From: Alphaproteobacteria bacterium
GTDB lineage: Bacteria; Pseudomonadota; Alphaproteobacteria; Sphingomonadales; Sphingomonadaceae
Length of the DNA stretch: 64,000 nucleotides
Assembly: GCA_018823325.1 (NCBI GenBank)
Contig: JAHJIJ010000022.1
Coordinates: 1 to 64,000, forward strand
Reading direction: 5' to 3'
Below the pieces are notes generated by a model. The model saw nothing but the letters and a program-made list of their open reading frames with translations, was not told the origin of the DNA and made no database searches. Position numbers and translations under genes: made by a program. Below are positions 16,355-24,589 of the stretch, piece after piece (positions within the stretch are counted from its first letter, which is position 1; each line of letters starts with the position of its first letter).

Positions 16355-18367
16355 TCAGGCCGCCTCGTCGAGGTCATCAGCATCGCCATTGGGGGCGATC
16401 TCCCCTGCCCCGCCATCGCTGTCGTCTTCGTCGCTGAGGAAGGCGGAATAGCTGCGGAAGCTTTCGGGCTTCTCCACCGCGCCAAACCGCATCTCGTCGG
16501 GCAGCCAGCAGAGCGCCTTTTCCCGGACTTCGGCCTCGACGATGCCCTGCCCGGAACAGAGCGCCGCGCAGGCATTGGCCAAGTCACCCTTCTTGGCGTC
16601 CTTGTAGCGGCCGCGCAGCACTGGCCCGCCGATCTCTTCAAGCGCTTCGAGCATGACGTCCTTCTTCACGCGCCCGAAAAAGTTCTGGGCATCGGGCCGC
16701 CACCATTGCGCGACATCAATGTCGAGCAGCCGTCCGAGATGATCGTGGAAGCCGTTGCGGCGCCCGCCATCGTCGACGTTGAGCGTCGGTTCGAGCGTCT
16801 GCGCCACGACATGGGCGAGCCAATCGGCGCGCGCCTGTTCATCCAGTTGCCGGAAGGCATCGAAACGCGACGACAGCGTGTTCCCGCCTGCCCAGCTCAC
16901 ATCGAGCCCCTGCCGCTGTTCGGCCAGGACGTTGCTGGCCGCGCTGCCTTCGTCGCGGAAGCCGACGATCGGGAAGCTCGCGGCGGCCGCTTGCAGCGTC
17001 GAGTGGTCCCGGACATAGCCGCTGGCGAACACGGTCCGGTGCGCGATCAGGAATATCGCGAGGTCGAGCGCGAACCCCGCGTCCGAGGCGACATGGGACG
17101 CCAGAATCTGCCGCCGCTGCGTCGCGAGTTCGTCGACCAGCGTCGCGCTGAGCCGGGAGGTCGCGACCTTGCCGGACGGCGCCTCGGGTTCGCCGTCCTC
17201 TCCCGCCTGACGAATGGCGCGCTCGCTGAACATGCGCCTGTGCACCCGCGAGGTGCCGTCAGGGGCAAGATAAATGAAGGTGCCCAGCTGGTCCTTGACC
17301 GCATCGTCGACCATCGTGCGCGCCGCCTCGATCGCATCGAGTTCCCGCTCGATGTCGGCGAGCCGCACCGAAGCCGCCTCGGCCTCTGGTGTGCCGTCCT
17401 CAAGTTCGGTTTCCAGTTCACGGATGAGCGCATCGCCCTCATCGGAAAGACTGTCGACGCGATCCTGCTCGTCCTCGCTCAATTCGCGCAGCGCCGGATG
17501 ATATTCGTGGAGCTGGCACTCCATGTCATAGGGCACGTGGGTCGCGAGGACCGGTGTCACGAATGCCAGCTTCTGCTCGGCAGCGAGTGTTTGTGCCGCT
17601 GCTTCGAGCTGCTGGGCGGCAAGCTGCTCGATGATCTCCACGTCGATCCAGCTCTCATCCGCATCATCGCCGAACAGGTCGCGCTCGATCCGGCCGCCCG
17701 CACCGACATAGGCATCGCGGCCAACGAACCGCGCCTTCGCATCGGTCGCCTTCACCGTCCCGTTGAGGAGCGCACGACGGACATTGTCGGGATTGTCACC
17801 ATAATAGGACCGGCTCATGATCTCGAACACACGCGCCTGGCGGTCGACATCGGGCGTTACGGCATAAGCCTGCGCGACCCCGAGCGTGATCTCGCCTGCG
17901 GCAAGCGCCGCGAAGACGACGGGAGCCAGTTCGGCAAGCCGGACCCGCTGCTCGACGAAGCGGGTCGTGAGCCCGAAGCGTTTCGCCATATCCTCGCCGC
18001 TCGCCCCCCGGTCGAGGAAGTGCTTGAAGGCCGAGCATTCATCCGCCGGATTCATCGCGACGCGATGGAAATTCTCGGCAAGGCTCGCTTCGGCCGATCC
18101 GGCATCATCCTCGAGCACCAGCACCTGAACCTCATGGTCCGCGGCAAGCCGGTTCGTCTCAATCAGGCGTTGGAGCGCCCGCAAGCGGCGGCCGCCCGCC
18201 TTGACGGTGAAGTGCCCCGCCTTTTTTAGCGGCGTGACCACGAGATTCTGCAACAGGCCATGCGCGGCGATATTGTCGGCCAGACTGTCGAGGTCGGCAT
18301 CGCGATTGGATTTGCGGACATTATCCTTGGAGAGCGAGAGGTTCTTGACCTTCACGGACTGGATCAT
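16355..18367 (-). CDS. Large ParB/RepB/Spo0J-family protein
   Basis: A 670-residue protein, about twice the size of a partition ParB. Residues 1-110 are the ParB/Srx nucleotide-binding domain: DLDSLADNIAAHGLLQNLVV, then KAGGRRLRALQ and ENFHRVAMNPADE. A KorB-like helix-turn-helix follows (MAKRFGLTTRFVEQRVRLAELAP). The remaining 480 residues are acidic and partly coiled coil, with no domain I recognise. Similar oversized ParB-like proteins sit next to strawberry-notch genes on mobile elements and are probably not the segregation ParB, which here is the gene at 27195. The ATG at 18367 has an excellent AAGGAG site. Confidence 0.85.
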   Translation of the reverse strand: MIQSVKVKNLSLSKDNVRKSNRDADLDSLADNIAAHGLLQNLVVTPLKKAGHFTVKAGGRRLRALQRLIETNRLAADHEVQVLVLEDDAGSAEASLAENFHRVAMNPADECSAFKHFLDRGASGEDMAKRFGLTTRFVEQRVRLAELAPVVFAALAAGEITLGVAQAYAVTPDVDRQARVFEIMSRSYYGDNPDNVRRALLNGTVKATDAKARFVGRDAYVGAGGRIERDLFGDDADESWIDVEIIEQLAAQQLEAAAQTLAAEQKLAFVTPVLATHVPYDMECQLHEYHPALRELSEDEQDRVDSLSDEGDALIRELETELEDGTPEAEAASVRLADIERELDAIEAARTMVDDAVKDQLGTFIYLAPDGTSRVHRRMFSERAIRQAGEDGEPEAPSGKVATSRLSATLVDELATQRRQILASHVASDAGFALDLAIFLIAHRTVFASGYVRDHSTLQAAAASFPIVGFRDEGSAASNVLAEQRQGLDVSWAGGNTLSSRFDAFRQLDEQARADWLAHVVAQTLEPTLNVDDGGRRNGFHDHLGRLLDIDVAQWWRPDAQNFFGRVKKDVMLEALEEIGGPVLRGRYKDAKKGDLANACAALCSGQGIVEAEVREKALCWLPDEMRFGAVEKPESFRSYSAFLSDEDDSDGGAGEIAPNGDADDLDEAA

Positions 18368-18390
18368 CGGTTGTCTCCTTCGAGGGTTGC

Positions 18391-18453
18391 GCCGACGTCG
18401 TCGGCCGGCTTGAGCCACTCAGGCCCACCCGGCCGAAGGCCCCCTCCCCTCTC
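18391..18453 (-). promoter_or_regulatory. Leader of the ParB-like gene: palindrome and GA-rich 19-mer
   Basis: A perfect palindrome GCCGACG-T-CGTCGGC (18391-18405) lies 24 bases upstream of the start. Further upstream is the minus-strand 19-mer GAGAGGGGAGGGGGCCTTC (18435-18453), found identically before the strawberry-notch gene (22728-22746). Confidence 0.5.
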
Positions 18454-18478
18454 TTCGATCGCTTGACGCTGCCGCTGT

Positions 18479-21400
18479 TCAGCCTGCGAGTCCGTCCAGG
18501 ATCTCGACGGCGCGGCTCGGTGGGACGAAGAGCCGCGTGCGGTGTTGGATGATCTCGGTGAAGCAGCCCGCCGCCTTGAGATGAGGAAGGGCGTCGGACT
18601 TCCAGTCGAGCAATTCGAGGCGTTGGTCGCCGGCGACCAAGGCCCGCTTCAGCCGGAGCGACCCGATCGGCATGATCTCGCCCGAGGTGCGAACGTGCTC
18701 GACCCGCGCGCCTAGATCGATCGCGACATGGGCGGCGATGCCGAATGCGCTGGCGATCCGCTCCACCAGCGGCGCCGGAATAAGACGCCCGAGAAGCGAC
18801 TGGCCGTCATCGCTCGTCAACCGCCAGACCTGGACATGATCGTCGGGCAGCTTTCCCCAGACCGGGAGCAGCAGGCCCGTGACCAGATAGATGATCTGCG
18901 TACGCGTCTGCGCGGCCATCGCGTCGCATTCGGCCTGCCAGGCTTCATCGAAGTTCGCGCAGTCCGCGTCGGTCCAATGGGTTTCGGCGAAGAGGTCCTG
19001 CCGGTGCCGTTCGGTGCGCGTTGGACGCACCAGCTCGTAGCGGCGCACGGTCCGCCCCTCTTCGTCCGTCAGCGAGAAGGTCGGCCGGCAAATGGCGGCC
19101 TTATCGGAACGCGGGTTGATTAACCCACGCGCTTTCGGGTCGGCCAGAAGCCAATGCGCGCGCTCCAGGGTCAGCGGTCGATATCGTTCCTCGGTTTCGA
19201 TGCGCAAGATTTCGGTTTCGGCGCCGCTCACGGGATCGCGCCGGATCACCGTCCGGTCGAGGATTGAGATGCGGTCGGCGGCGATCGTCTCGACGCCAAG
19301 ATCGAGGGTGCCGGCCTCGCGGGCCTTTTCCACCCGTGCCTCGATCAAGCCCAGATATTCGTCGAAGATCGCGTTCTGCAGCTCGATCCGCAGTGCCAGG
19401 ATACGGTTCAGCCACCGCTGGATCGTGGGCAAGGTCTCGGTGAGCCCTCCGCCCTCCCCGGCCAGGTTCAAACCGGTGAGCGACTGGAATTGATCAAAGC
19501 GCACCGATTGGAGCTTTCCCTGGAACAGCAGGCGAAACCACTGGTCGAGCGATTCTCGCGCGAAGTCGGACTCCAGATTGTCGCGGGGGTCGAAAAGTCC
19601 CTGTCCGCCGGTCTGACGCTGACCGCGGGTCAATGCGCCGAGGCTGTCGAGGCGTCTGGCGATGGTCGAGATGAACCGCCGTTCGCCGCGGCAATCGGTG
19701 GAAATGGGCCGAAACAGGGGCGGACAGGCTTGGTGGGTTCGATGCGTGCGGCCTAGCCCCTGGATCGCCGCGTCCGCGCGCCAACCGGGCTCGAGCAGAT
19801 AGTGGATGCGGCGACTCTGATTGGGCGCGTCCAGGCTGGCATGATAGCTCCGCCCCGTGCCGCCCGCGTCGGAAAAGATCAGAATGCGCTTTTCGCCGCG
19901 CATGAAGCTGTCGGTCTCCGCGAGGTTCGTGCGCGCGCTGCGCCGTTCGATCCGCTGACGGCCGTCGGCATCGACGATGATCCGCCGGCTGCGGCCCGTC
20001 ACCTCGGCAACCGCCTCCGTTCCGAAATGCCCGATGATGTGATCGAGCGCCGAGCCGACCACCGGCAGCGCGCAGAGCTGCTCGAGAAGCTGATCCCGCA
20101 TGGCGATCGCTTCCCGGCACAGCACGGGCTGCCCCGCCTCGTCGATCATCGGTTCCGAGCGCACCGTGCCGCTATCGTCGGTATAGGTGCGCATCTGGCG
20201 CACCGGAAAGGCCGCCGTCAGATAGTCGACCAGGAATTCGCGCGGGGACAGCTCGATATCGAGCCAGGCGCGCTCCTCGGGGGACAGGTCGGCAAGGGCG
20301 CGGTCGAGCATGGCTTCCGACGTCGACACGAGCTGGACGACGGCGCAGTCGCCGCGCGCGAGATCGTCGGCGATCGCCGGGATCAGCGACGGCAGCTTCA
20401 TCGACAGCAGGATCTGGCCGAAAAAGCGTTGCTTGGTCGATTCGAAGATCGACAGCGCCGCGGCCTTGGCGCCGCTATTATAGGTGGCTCCGCTGAAGCC
20501 ATCGGTCACGCGCGTGACGGCGAGCGCGGCCTGGAGATTGTTGTGAATGATCGCCCAGGCATCGGCATAGGCATCGTAGATGGCGATCTGCTCTTCGCTG
20601 AGCCGATGCTCGAGAATGTCATATTCGACACCAGCGAAGCTGAGCGCCCGCGCGACATAGAGGCCCTGCGCCTTCAAGTCGCGGGCGATCAACTCCATGG
20701 CCGCGATACCGCCGCGGCGCAGCGATTCCACGAAGGCCCGACGATCGGCGAAGGCCGTCTGCGGTCCCCACAATCCGAGGCGTGTCGCATAAGCGAGGTT
20801 GTTGACGTCCGAGGCGCCGGTGGCCGACGCGTACAGAATTCGGGCGCGAGGCATGAGATTTTGCAGGCGGACGCCGGCGATACCCTGTTCCGACCCTTTC
20901 GTGGCGCCAAACCGGCCCTCGCCGCCGGCCATCCCGGCCATTTCATGCGCCTCGTCGAAGACGATGAGGCCGCAGAAATCCTCGCCCATCCATTCGATCA
21001 GCTGACGCAGCCGCGTGCCCCTGTCGCCGCGGTTGGAGCGCAAGGTGGCATAGGTCAGGAAGAGGATCCCCTCACCCAGCTGTATCGGCGTGCCGAGCTT
21101 CCACTGGTTGAGATGTTGGATGTCGAGCGGCAAGCCGCCAAGCGCCGACCAGTCGCGCCGGGCGTCTTCGATCAGCGTCTCGCTCTTGGAGATCCAGAGG
21201 TGGCGGCGATTGCCGCGCAACCACTGGTCGAGGATGACGCCGGCCACCTGCCGTCCCTTGCCGGCGCCCGTGCCATCGCCAAGAAAAAAGCCGGTCCGAT
21301 AGGCGGCGCCGGCCTCTGTCGGCGACAGCGAAAGACCCTCCTCGCTGGGAACGAACCGGCCGGGAAGATCGCGCTCGAACGCCGCACCGGCGTAGATCAG

Positions 21401-22678
21401 CGTCTCGATCTGTGCGTCCGAGAGCAGGCCATCATCCAGAATCCTGGCCGGCAACACAGGTTCATAAGCGACCGGGGGTGCCGCGATCGATCCCATTGCC
21501 TGCGATTCGACCAGCGCACTTGGGTGTTCACGGGCATCGGCAATCAGCAGACGGCTCGGCCGATAGGGCAGGTAAATCCCTTGCGGTTCGCCCGCGGGTG
21601 CGGGCGCATCGAGACGGTGATAGGCGACCGCCCGGGTAGTGGGCGGGGTTGCCACCGTGCGCGAGCTGACGGGGCGGGCCCGCCGCGCGAGGCCCCGGAA
21701 CAATCCGCTGGGGCGGGAGATCGGCTGCGGCTTCGGCGCGCCTGGGGTCGCCATCGCATCGATGGCCGCAAGTGCAGCGCCGAGCGTCGTGCAGGTCTGG
21801 CGCGGGACCGAGCCCCCTGCCCCGCCCTTTTCGAGAAGCATAAGCTGAACCGCCTGCCCGGTGCCATGCTTGGCATAGGCATTGGGCGGCAGGTCGAGAT
21901 GCAGCCGGGCATGCGCGCCAGCGGCGGCGTGCAGCCAATCCGCGTCCCCCATCTCGATGCGGTCGGGGAGAATAACGGCGCAGCGCCCGCCTGGTGCGAG
22001 GCGCAACAGCGCGGAGCGCAGGTGGCGAAGCGCGGCATGGCGGTCGCGCCCCCGTCCCCGGCTTCGCGAGAAGGGCGGATTGATGAGCACGACGCTCGGC
22101 ACCAGTTGCGGATCGAGCATATCGTCGATCAGTTCGCCATCATGCGTGCTCAGCCTGCCTTCGGGAAAGGCGTGATGCAGCAAACGCGCGCGCCAGGCAT
22201 CGATCTCATTGAGAAGGAGGCGCGCGCCGGCGAGATGGGCGTCTACGGCAAGGAGGCCCGTCCCGGCCGAGGGATCGAGCACGATATCGTGTGCCGTGAT
22301 CGCGGCGGCCTTGGCGGCAAGGAAGCCGATCGGCGCCGGTGTCGAGAACTGCTGGAACGCGATCTGCGTTTCGCTACGCACGCTTTGCGTGGGAAGCGCC
22401 GCCGTCATGGCGATCAGCTCGGCGAGCCGCGCATTCGCATCTGCCGGGAGCGTCGCCTTCTTCAGATGGAGGACCTGCGCGAGCTCGAGCACATCGTAGG
22501 CGTCGCGCAATGACCATAGGCCATCGGCGCTCGATCCACCGAAGGCGCAGGTCATTTCGGCAAGAAGGTCGTTACGTGCAACCGGACGTCCTTCGGACAG
22601 CCGGTCGGCTATGCCTTGAGCAGCGATACGGGCGGGATCATCGAGCGGCAGCGTGAGCGCGAGGGGTTGTGTGGCCAT
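18479..22678 (-). CDS. Strawberry-notch-type ATPase/helicase fused to an N-terminal methyltransferase domain
   Basis: A 1399-residue protein. Residues 110-300 form a class I methyltransferase domain with DPSAGTG (135-141) and NPPF (200-203), the catalytic motif of N6-adenine or amino-methyltransferases. After a Pro-rich linker, a superfamily 2-like core carries Walker A GDGTGAGKG (near residue 470) and VFDEAHEM (near 572). A C-terminal strawberry-notch helicase region follows (FSDAGGTGRSYHASLDAPNQ; LGRTHRTHQ). Such proteins are common on plasmids and phages, but their biochemical role is unknown. The combination suggests DNA remodelling and modification during entry or replication. It lies 66 bases downstream of the Toprim gene. 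Confidence 0.88.
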   Translation of the reverse strand: MATQPLALTLPLDDPARIAAQGIADRLSEGRPVARNDLLAEMTCAFGGSSADGLWSLRDAYDVLELAQVLHLKKATLPADANARLAELIAMTAALPTQSVRSETQIAFQQFSTPAPIGFLAAKAAAITAHDIVLDPSAGTGLLAVDAHLAGARLLLNEIDAWRARLLHHAFPEGRLSTHDGELIDDMLDPQLVPSVVLINPPFSRSRGRGRDRHAALRHLRSALLRLAPGGRCAVILPDRIEMGDADWLHAAAGAHARLHLDLPPNAYAKHGTGQAVQLMLLEKGGAGGSVPRQTCTTLGAALAAIDAMATPGAPKPQPISRPSGLFRGLARRARPVSSRTVATPPTTRAVAYHRLDAPAPAGEPQGIYLPYRPSRLLIADAREHPSALVESQAMGSIAAPPVAYEPVLPARILDDGLLSDAQIETLIYAGAAFERDLPGRFVPSEEGLSLSPTEAGAAYRTGFFLGDGTGAGKGRQVAGVILDQWLRGNRRHLWISKSETLIEDARRDWSALGGLPLDIQHLNQWKLGTPIQLGEGILFLTYATLRSNRGDRGTRLRQLIEWMGEDFCGLIVFDEAHEMAGMAGGEGRFGATKGSEQGIAGVRLQNLMPRARILYASATGASDVNNLAYATRLGLWGPQTAFADRRAFVESLRRGGIAAMELIARDLKAQGLYVARALSFAGVEYDILEHRLSEEQIAIYDAYADAWAIIHNNLQAALAVTRVTDGFSGATYNSGAKAAALSIFESTKQRFFGQILLSMKLPSLIPAIADDLARGDCAVVQLVSTSEAMLDRALADLSPEERAWLDIELSPREFLVDYLTAAFPVRQMRTYTDDSGTVRSEPMIDEAGQPVLCREAIAMRDQLLEQLCALPVVGSALDHIIGHFGTEAVAEVTGRSRRIIVDADGRQRIERRSARTNLAETDSFMRGEKRILIFSDAGGTGRSYHASLDAPNQSRRIHYLLEPGWRADAAIQGLGRTHRTHQACPPLFRPISTDCRGERRFISTIARRLDSLGALTRGQRQTGGQGLFDPRDNLESDFARESLDQWFRLLFQGKLQSVRFDQFQSLTGLNLAGEGGGLTETLPTIQRWLNRILALRIELQNAIFDEYLGLIEARVEKAREAGTLDLGVETIAADRISILDRTVIRRDPVSGAETEILRIETEERYRPLTLERAHWLLADPKARGLINPRSDKAAICRPTFSLTDEEGRTVRRYELVRPTRTERHRQDLFAETHWTDADCANFDEAWQAECDAMAAQTRTQIIYLVTGLLLPVWGKLPDDHVQVWRLTSDDGQSLLGRLIPAPLVERIASAFGIAAHVAIDLGARVEHVRTSGEIMPIGSLRLKRALVAGDQRLELLDWKSDALPHLKAAGCFTEIIQHRTRLFVPPSRAVEILDGLAG

Positions 22679-22698
22679 GGGGCATCTCCAGGTCTGAC

Positions 22699-22746
22699 AC
22701 CTGGCATCAGCGCCAGGTCATCAGCCGGAAGGCCCCCTCCCCTCTC
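22699..22746 (-). promoter_or_regulatory. Leader of the strawberry-notch gene: hairpin and GA-rich 19-mer
   Basis: A stem ACCTGGC-N6-GCCAGGT (22699-22718) lies 21 bases upstream of the start codon. The minus-strand 19-mer GAGAGGGGAGGGGGCCTTC (22728-22746) just touches the end of the Toprim gene. It is identical to the copy at 18435-18453. Confidence 0.5.
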
Positions 22747-23611
22747 AGGCCGCCTCGGCGGCCCGGCGGACACGCCAGGCATCATTCCAGTCCGCGTGGC
22801 GTTCCGGCAACCGGAGCACCAGTTCGCGTCCATTGGCTGTGAGATGCGGCCGGGCTTTTTTTAGCATGGCGGCAGCGGCAGCACCGCGATCGCCATAGAC
22901 GATGATTCGCTTGACTCGCTCGGGGATGCCGACGAACCCAAGGCGTTCGACGCCGCCCAGCGCCCAGGTCGGCGTTCCGAACCAGGCCATTGCCGAAAGG
23001 GCATCCTCGATGCCTTCAGCAAGGCCAAGCTCCTCTCCGGCCGGCGCCAGACGAACGGCTGCGTCACCAAGAAAGCCAAGGGCAATCTTCGGCTTTGGCA
23101 GGGGTTTGTGCAGGATATCGGCGAGATCGAGGCAGGTCCGCTGGACGGCCACGACGCCCAGATCATTCTCGACCGCGGCGACCATCGCTGGAAAGAACCG
23201 GCGACGCTCACCCGCCCCCACGATGGTGCGCGGATTGTAGCGCAGGCAACGCGGATAGGGAGGCGGCAGACCGCGCGCCGCCAGATAATCGGCCGCTGGA
23301 GAGTCGGCGATGGGCTGGCTCGCCTTCCATAGCCGAACTGCTAGAGCGCGATGGTCCGCGACCGCCTTCGTGCGCGGCATGGTGAGCGGCTCCGCATCGT
23401 GAAGTTTGCGCCGACGCAGAGCAGCCAGAACGTCGCGCGTGTCGCAGCCGGCAAAGCAGTGGAACAGGATCGCCCGCTCGCCCAGTCGGACTGACAGGCT
23501 GGGGCCATGATCGTCATGTGCCGGGCAACGGCATTCACCGCGCGTACCGCGCCAAGTTCCGCCGAGGGCTTCGACAATGGCTTTGGCGCGATGGGGAGCA
23601 GCTATGGGCAT
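22745..23611 (-). CDS. CHC2 zinc-finger and Toprim domain protein (plasmid primase-like)
   Basis: A 288-residue protein. Residues 25-60 hold a CHC2-type zinc finger (GECRCPAHDD...LFHCFAGCD), as in DnaG-type primases. The C-terminal third is a compact Toprim domain: GLAEGIEDALSA with the catalytic Glu, then RIIVYGDRG with an acidic residue, ending LPERHADWNDAWR. It lacks the central RNA-polymerase domain and helicase of phage primases, so a ssDNA-copying role during conjugation or replication is inferred. A GA-rich leader (GGGGAGGGGAGGGC) precedes it. It lies between ssb2 and the strawberry-notch gene on the same strand. Confidence 0.85.
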   Translation of the reverse strand: MPIAAPHRAKAIVEALGGTWRGTRGECRCPAHDDHGPSLSVRLGERAILFHCFAGCDTRDVLAALRRRKLHDAEPLTMPRTKAVADHRALAVRLWKASQPIADSPAADYLAARGLPPPYPRCLRYNPRTIVGAGERRRFFPAMVAAVENDLGVVAVQRTCLDLADILHKPLPKPKIALGFLGDAAVRLAPAGEELGLAEGIEDALSAMAWFGTPTWALGGVERLGFVGIPERVKRIIVYGDRGAAAAAMLKKARPHLTANGRELVLRLPERHADWNDAWRVRRAAEAA

Positions 23612-23672
23612 CTACTAATCCTCGGAAGTGGTGGCGCGCCGCTGCTGGTTGCGCCCTCCCCTCCCCGGCATT

Positions 23673-23999
23673 TCAGCCAGGCATGCCTTTGGTTGCCAGG
23701 ATTCCGAATTCCTCGACGATACGATCGGTTGTGTAATGCGTCGCGCCGTCGCGTTCATAGGAGCTGTCCTTGAGCCGCCCGGCTATGCGTACGAGATCCC
23801 CGACTTGGGCTCGGTCGTCGATATGTTTCCGCTGGCCCTCGCTGAACACGCTTACGCGGTTCCAGTGGCTGTCTTCCTGCCACTCGTTATCGTCACCCTT
23901 GCGGCGATAGTTCGCGCAGACCGACAGCAGGGTGACTTTTGGCCGCGCGTCTATTTCTCCGATCCGGCCGATGATCTCGAACTTGGCGAAGTTGATCAT
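23673..23999 (-). CDS. Second single-stranded DNA-binding protein, lacking acidic tip
   Basis: A 108-residue OB-fold protein starting MINFAKFEIIGRIGEID. Family motifs include LLSVCANYRRK, DSHWNRVSVF and GDLVRIAGRL. Unlike the ssb at 2228, it ends ILATKGMPG with no acidic DDxIPF tail, so it may bind DNA without recruiting the usual SSB partners. It is the origin-proximal gene of the minus-strand block and would be transcribed first. The plus strand beyond 23999 leads into the replication origin. Confidence 0.85.
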   Translation of the reverse strand: MINFAKFEIIGRIGEIDARPKVTLLSVCANYRRKGDDNEWQEDSHWNRVSVFSEGQRKHIDDRAQVGDLVRIAGRLKDSSYERDGATHYTTDRIVEEFGILATKGMPG

Positions 24000-24138
24000 G
24001 CACCCTCCACTGGCGACGTCATTTGGCCGGGGAGTCTATCGTGGGTGGCTGACTGCGCGTATCCCTCCAGGCGGGGGGATTGTACGATTGCTTCAGACGC
24101 AGCGCCGATCTCATTCTCAAAATTAAAGAATCAAAACG

Positions 24139-24154
24139 CCGCTGCTCGCAGCGG
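24139..24154. repeat. Origin-region hairpin beside an AT-rich stretch
   Basis: A perfect stem CCGCTGC-TC-GCAGCGG follows directly after the most AT-rich segment of the region (about 24109-24136, ATTCTCAAAATTAAAGAATC). Three GATTC repeats follow. This is a plausible DNA-unwinding element for the adjacent iteron origin. Confidence 0.4.
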
Positions 24155-24229
24155 AAGCTTTTCCGATTCAAAAGGATTCAGATTCGCGGGGCCGAAAGTG
24201 CAGCGTTTCTGCGGGTTTGAGCAAGCCTA

Positions 24230-24495
24230 TCCTGACCGGCCGGGGGATTTTACCTGTCCTTCCGGGGGCAGTTCCCTGACCGGCCGGGGGATGCAACCTG
24301 ACCAGTTGGGGCCTTCCTGACCGCATGGGGGTGAGCCTCTCTTGGGGGCGATTCGTCCGCCCTGCCGCTCGTCAGGGACTCTCTTCGGTCTGTGCACGGC
24401 CGTTTACGCGGGTCAGATCGCTTTGAAACGCGACTCGGCGCACTCCCTTATGTTTTACCACATCGGGGTCAAATTCCATCCTGACCTATTGGGGG
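24230..24495 (+). repeat. oriV: oriV iteron array, 16-bp units CCTGACCNNNNGGGGG
   Basis: Direct repeats occur at 24230-24246 and 24275-24290 (both CCTGACCGGCCGGGGG), 24253-24268 (CCTGTCCTTCCGGGGG), 24297-24312 (CCTGACCAGTTGGGGC), 24316-24331 (CCTGACCGCATGGGGG) and 24480-24495 (CCTGACCTATTGGGGG). All face the same way and end less than 100 bases before the Rep gene. Spacing is about 21-22 bases start to start, two helical turns, within the main cluster. Rep_3 initiators bind such iterons. No DnaA box was found by eye. Confidence 0.85.
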
Positions 24496-24516
24496 CTAGA
24501 CGGCCGCCTATCCTGC

Positions 24517-24551
24517 CCTGACTTGACACAAGAGGACAGGTCAGGCAGATT
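24517..24551 (+). promoter_or_regulatory. repA promoter overlapped by inverted half-iterons
   Basis: TTGACA (24523-24528) and CAGATT (24546-24551), 17 bases apart, form a promoter upstream of repA. It is bracketed by CCTGAC (24517-24522) and GTCAGG (24540-24545), an inverted pair of iteron half-sites. This is the classical arrangement for Rep-dimer autorepression. Confidence 0.6.
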
Positions 24552-24589
24552 TTCTTCTACGCCGGACGAATCGGTGAAGACTTCATGGC

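Noticed and set aside
16349..18229. A 626-codon plus-strand open frame
   Set aside because: It is the shadow of the ParB-like gene; its residue composition is Arg/Leu-biased with no motif.
19802..22513. A 903-codon open frame on the plus strand
   Set aside because: It lies wholly opposite the strawberry-notch gene, whose motifs are clear. High GC keeps the complementary frame open, and the translation has no domain-like pattern.
24230..24331. Regular short repeats considered as a CRISPR array
   Set aside because: Units are 16 bp with gaps of about 5 bp and lie before a Rep gene, so they are iterons. No cas genes are present.
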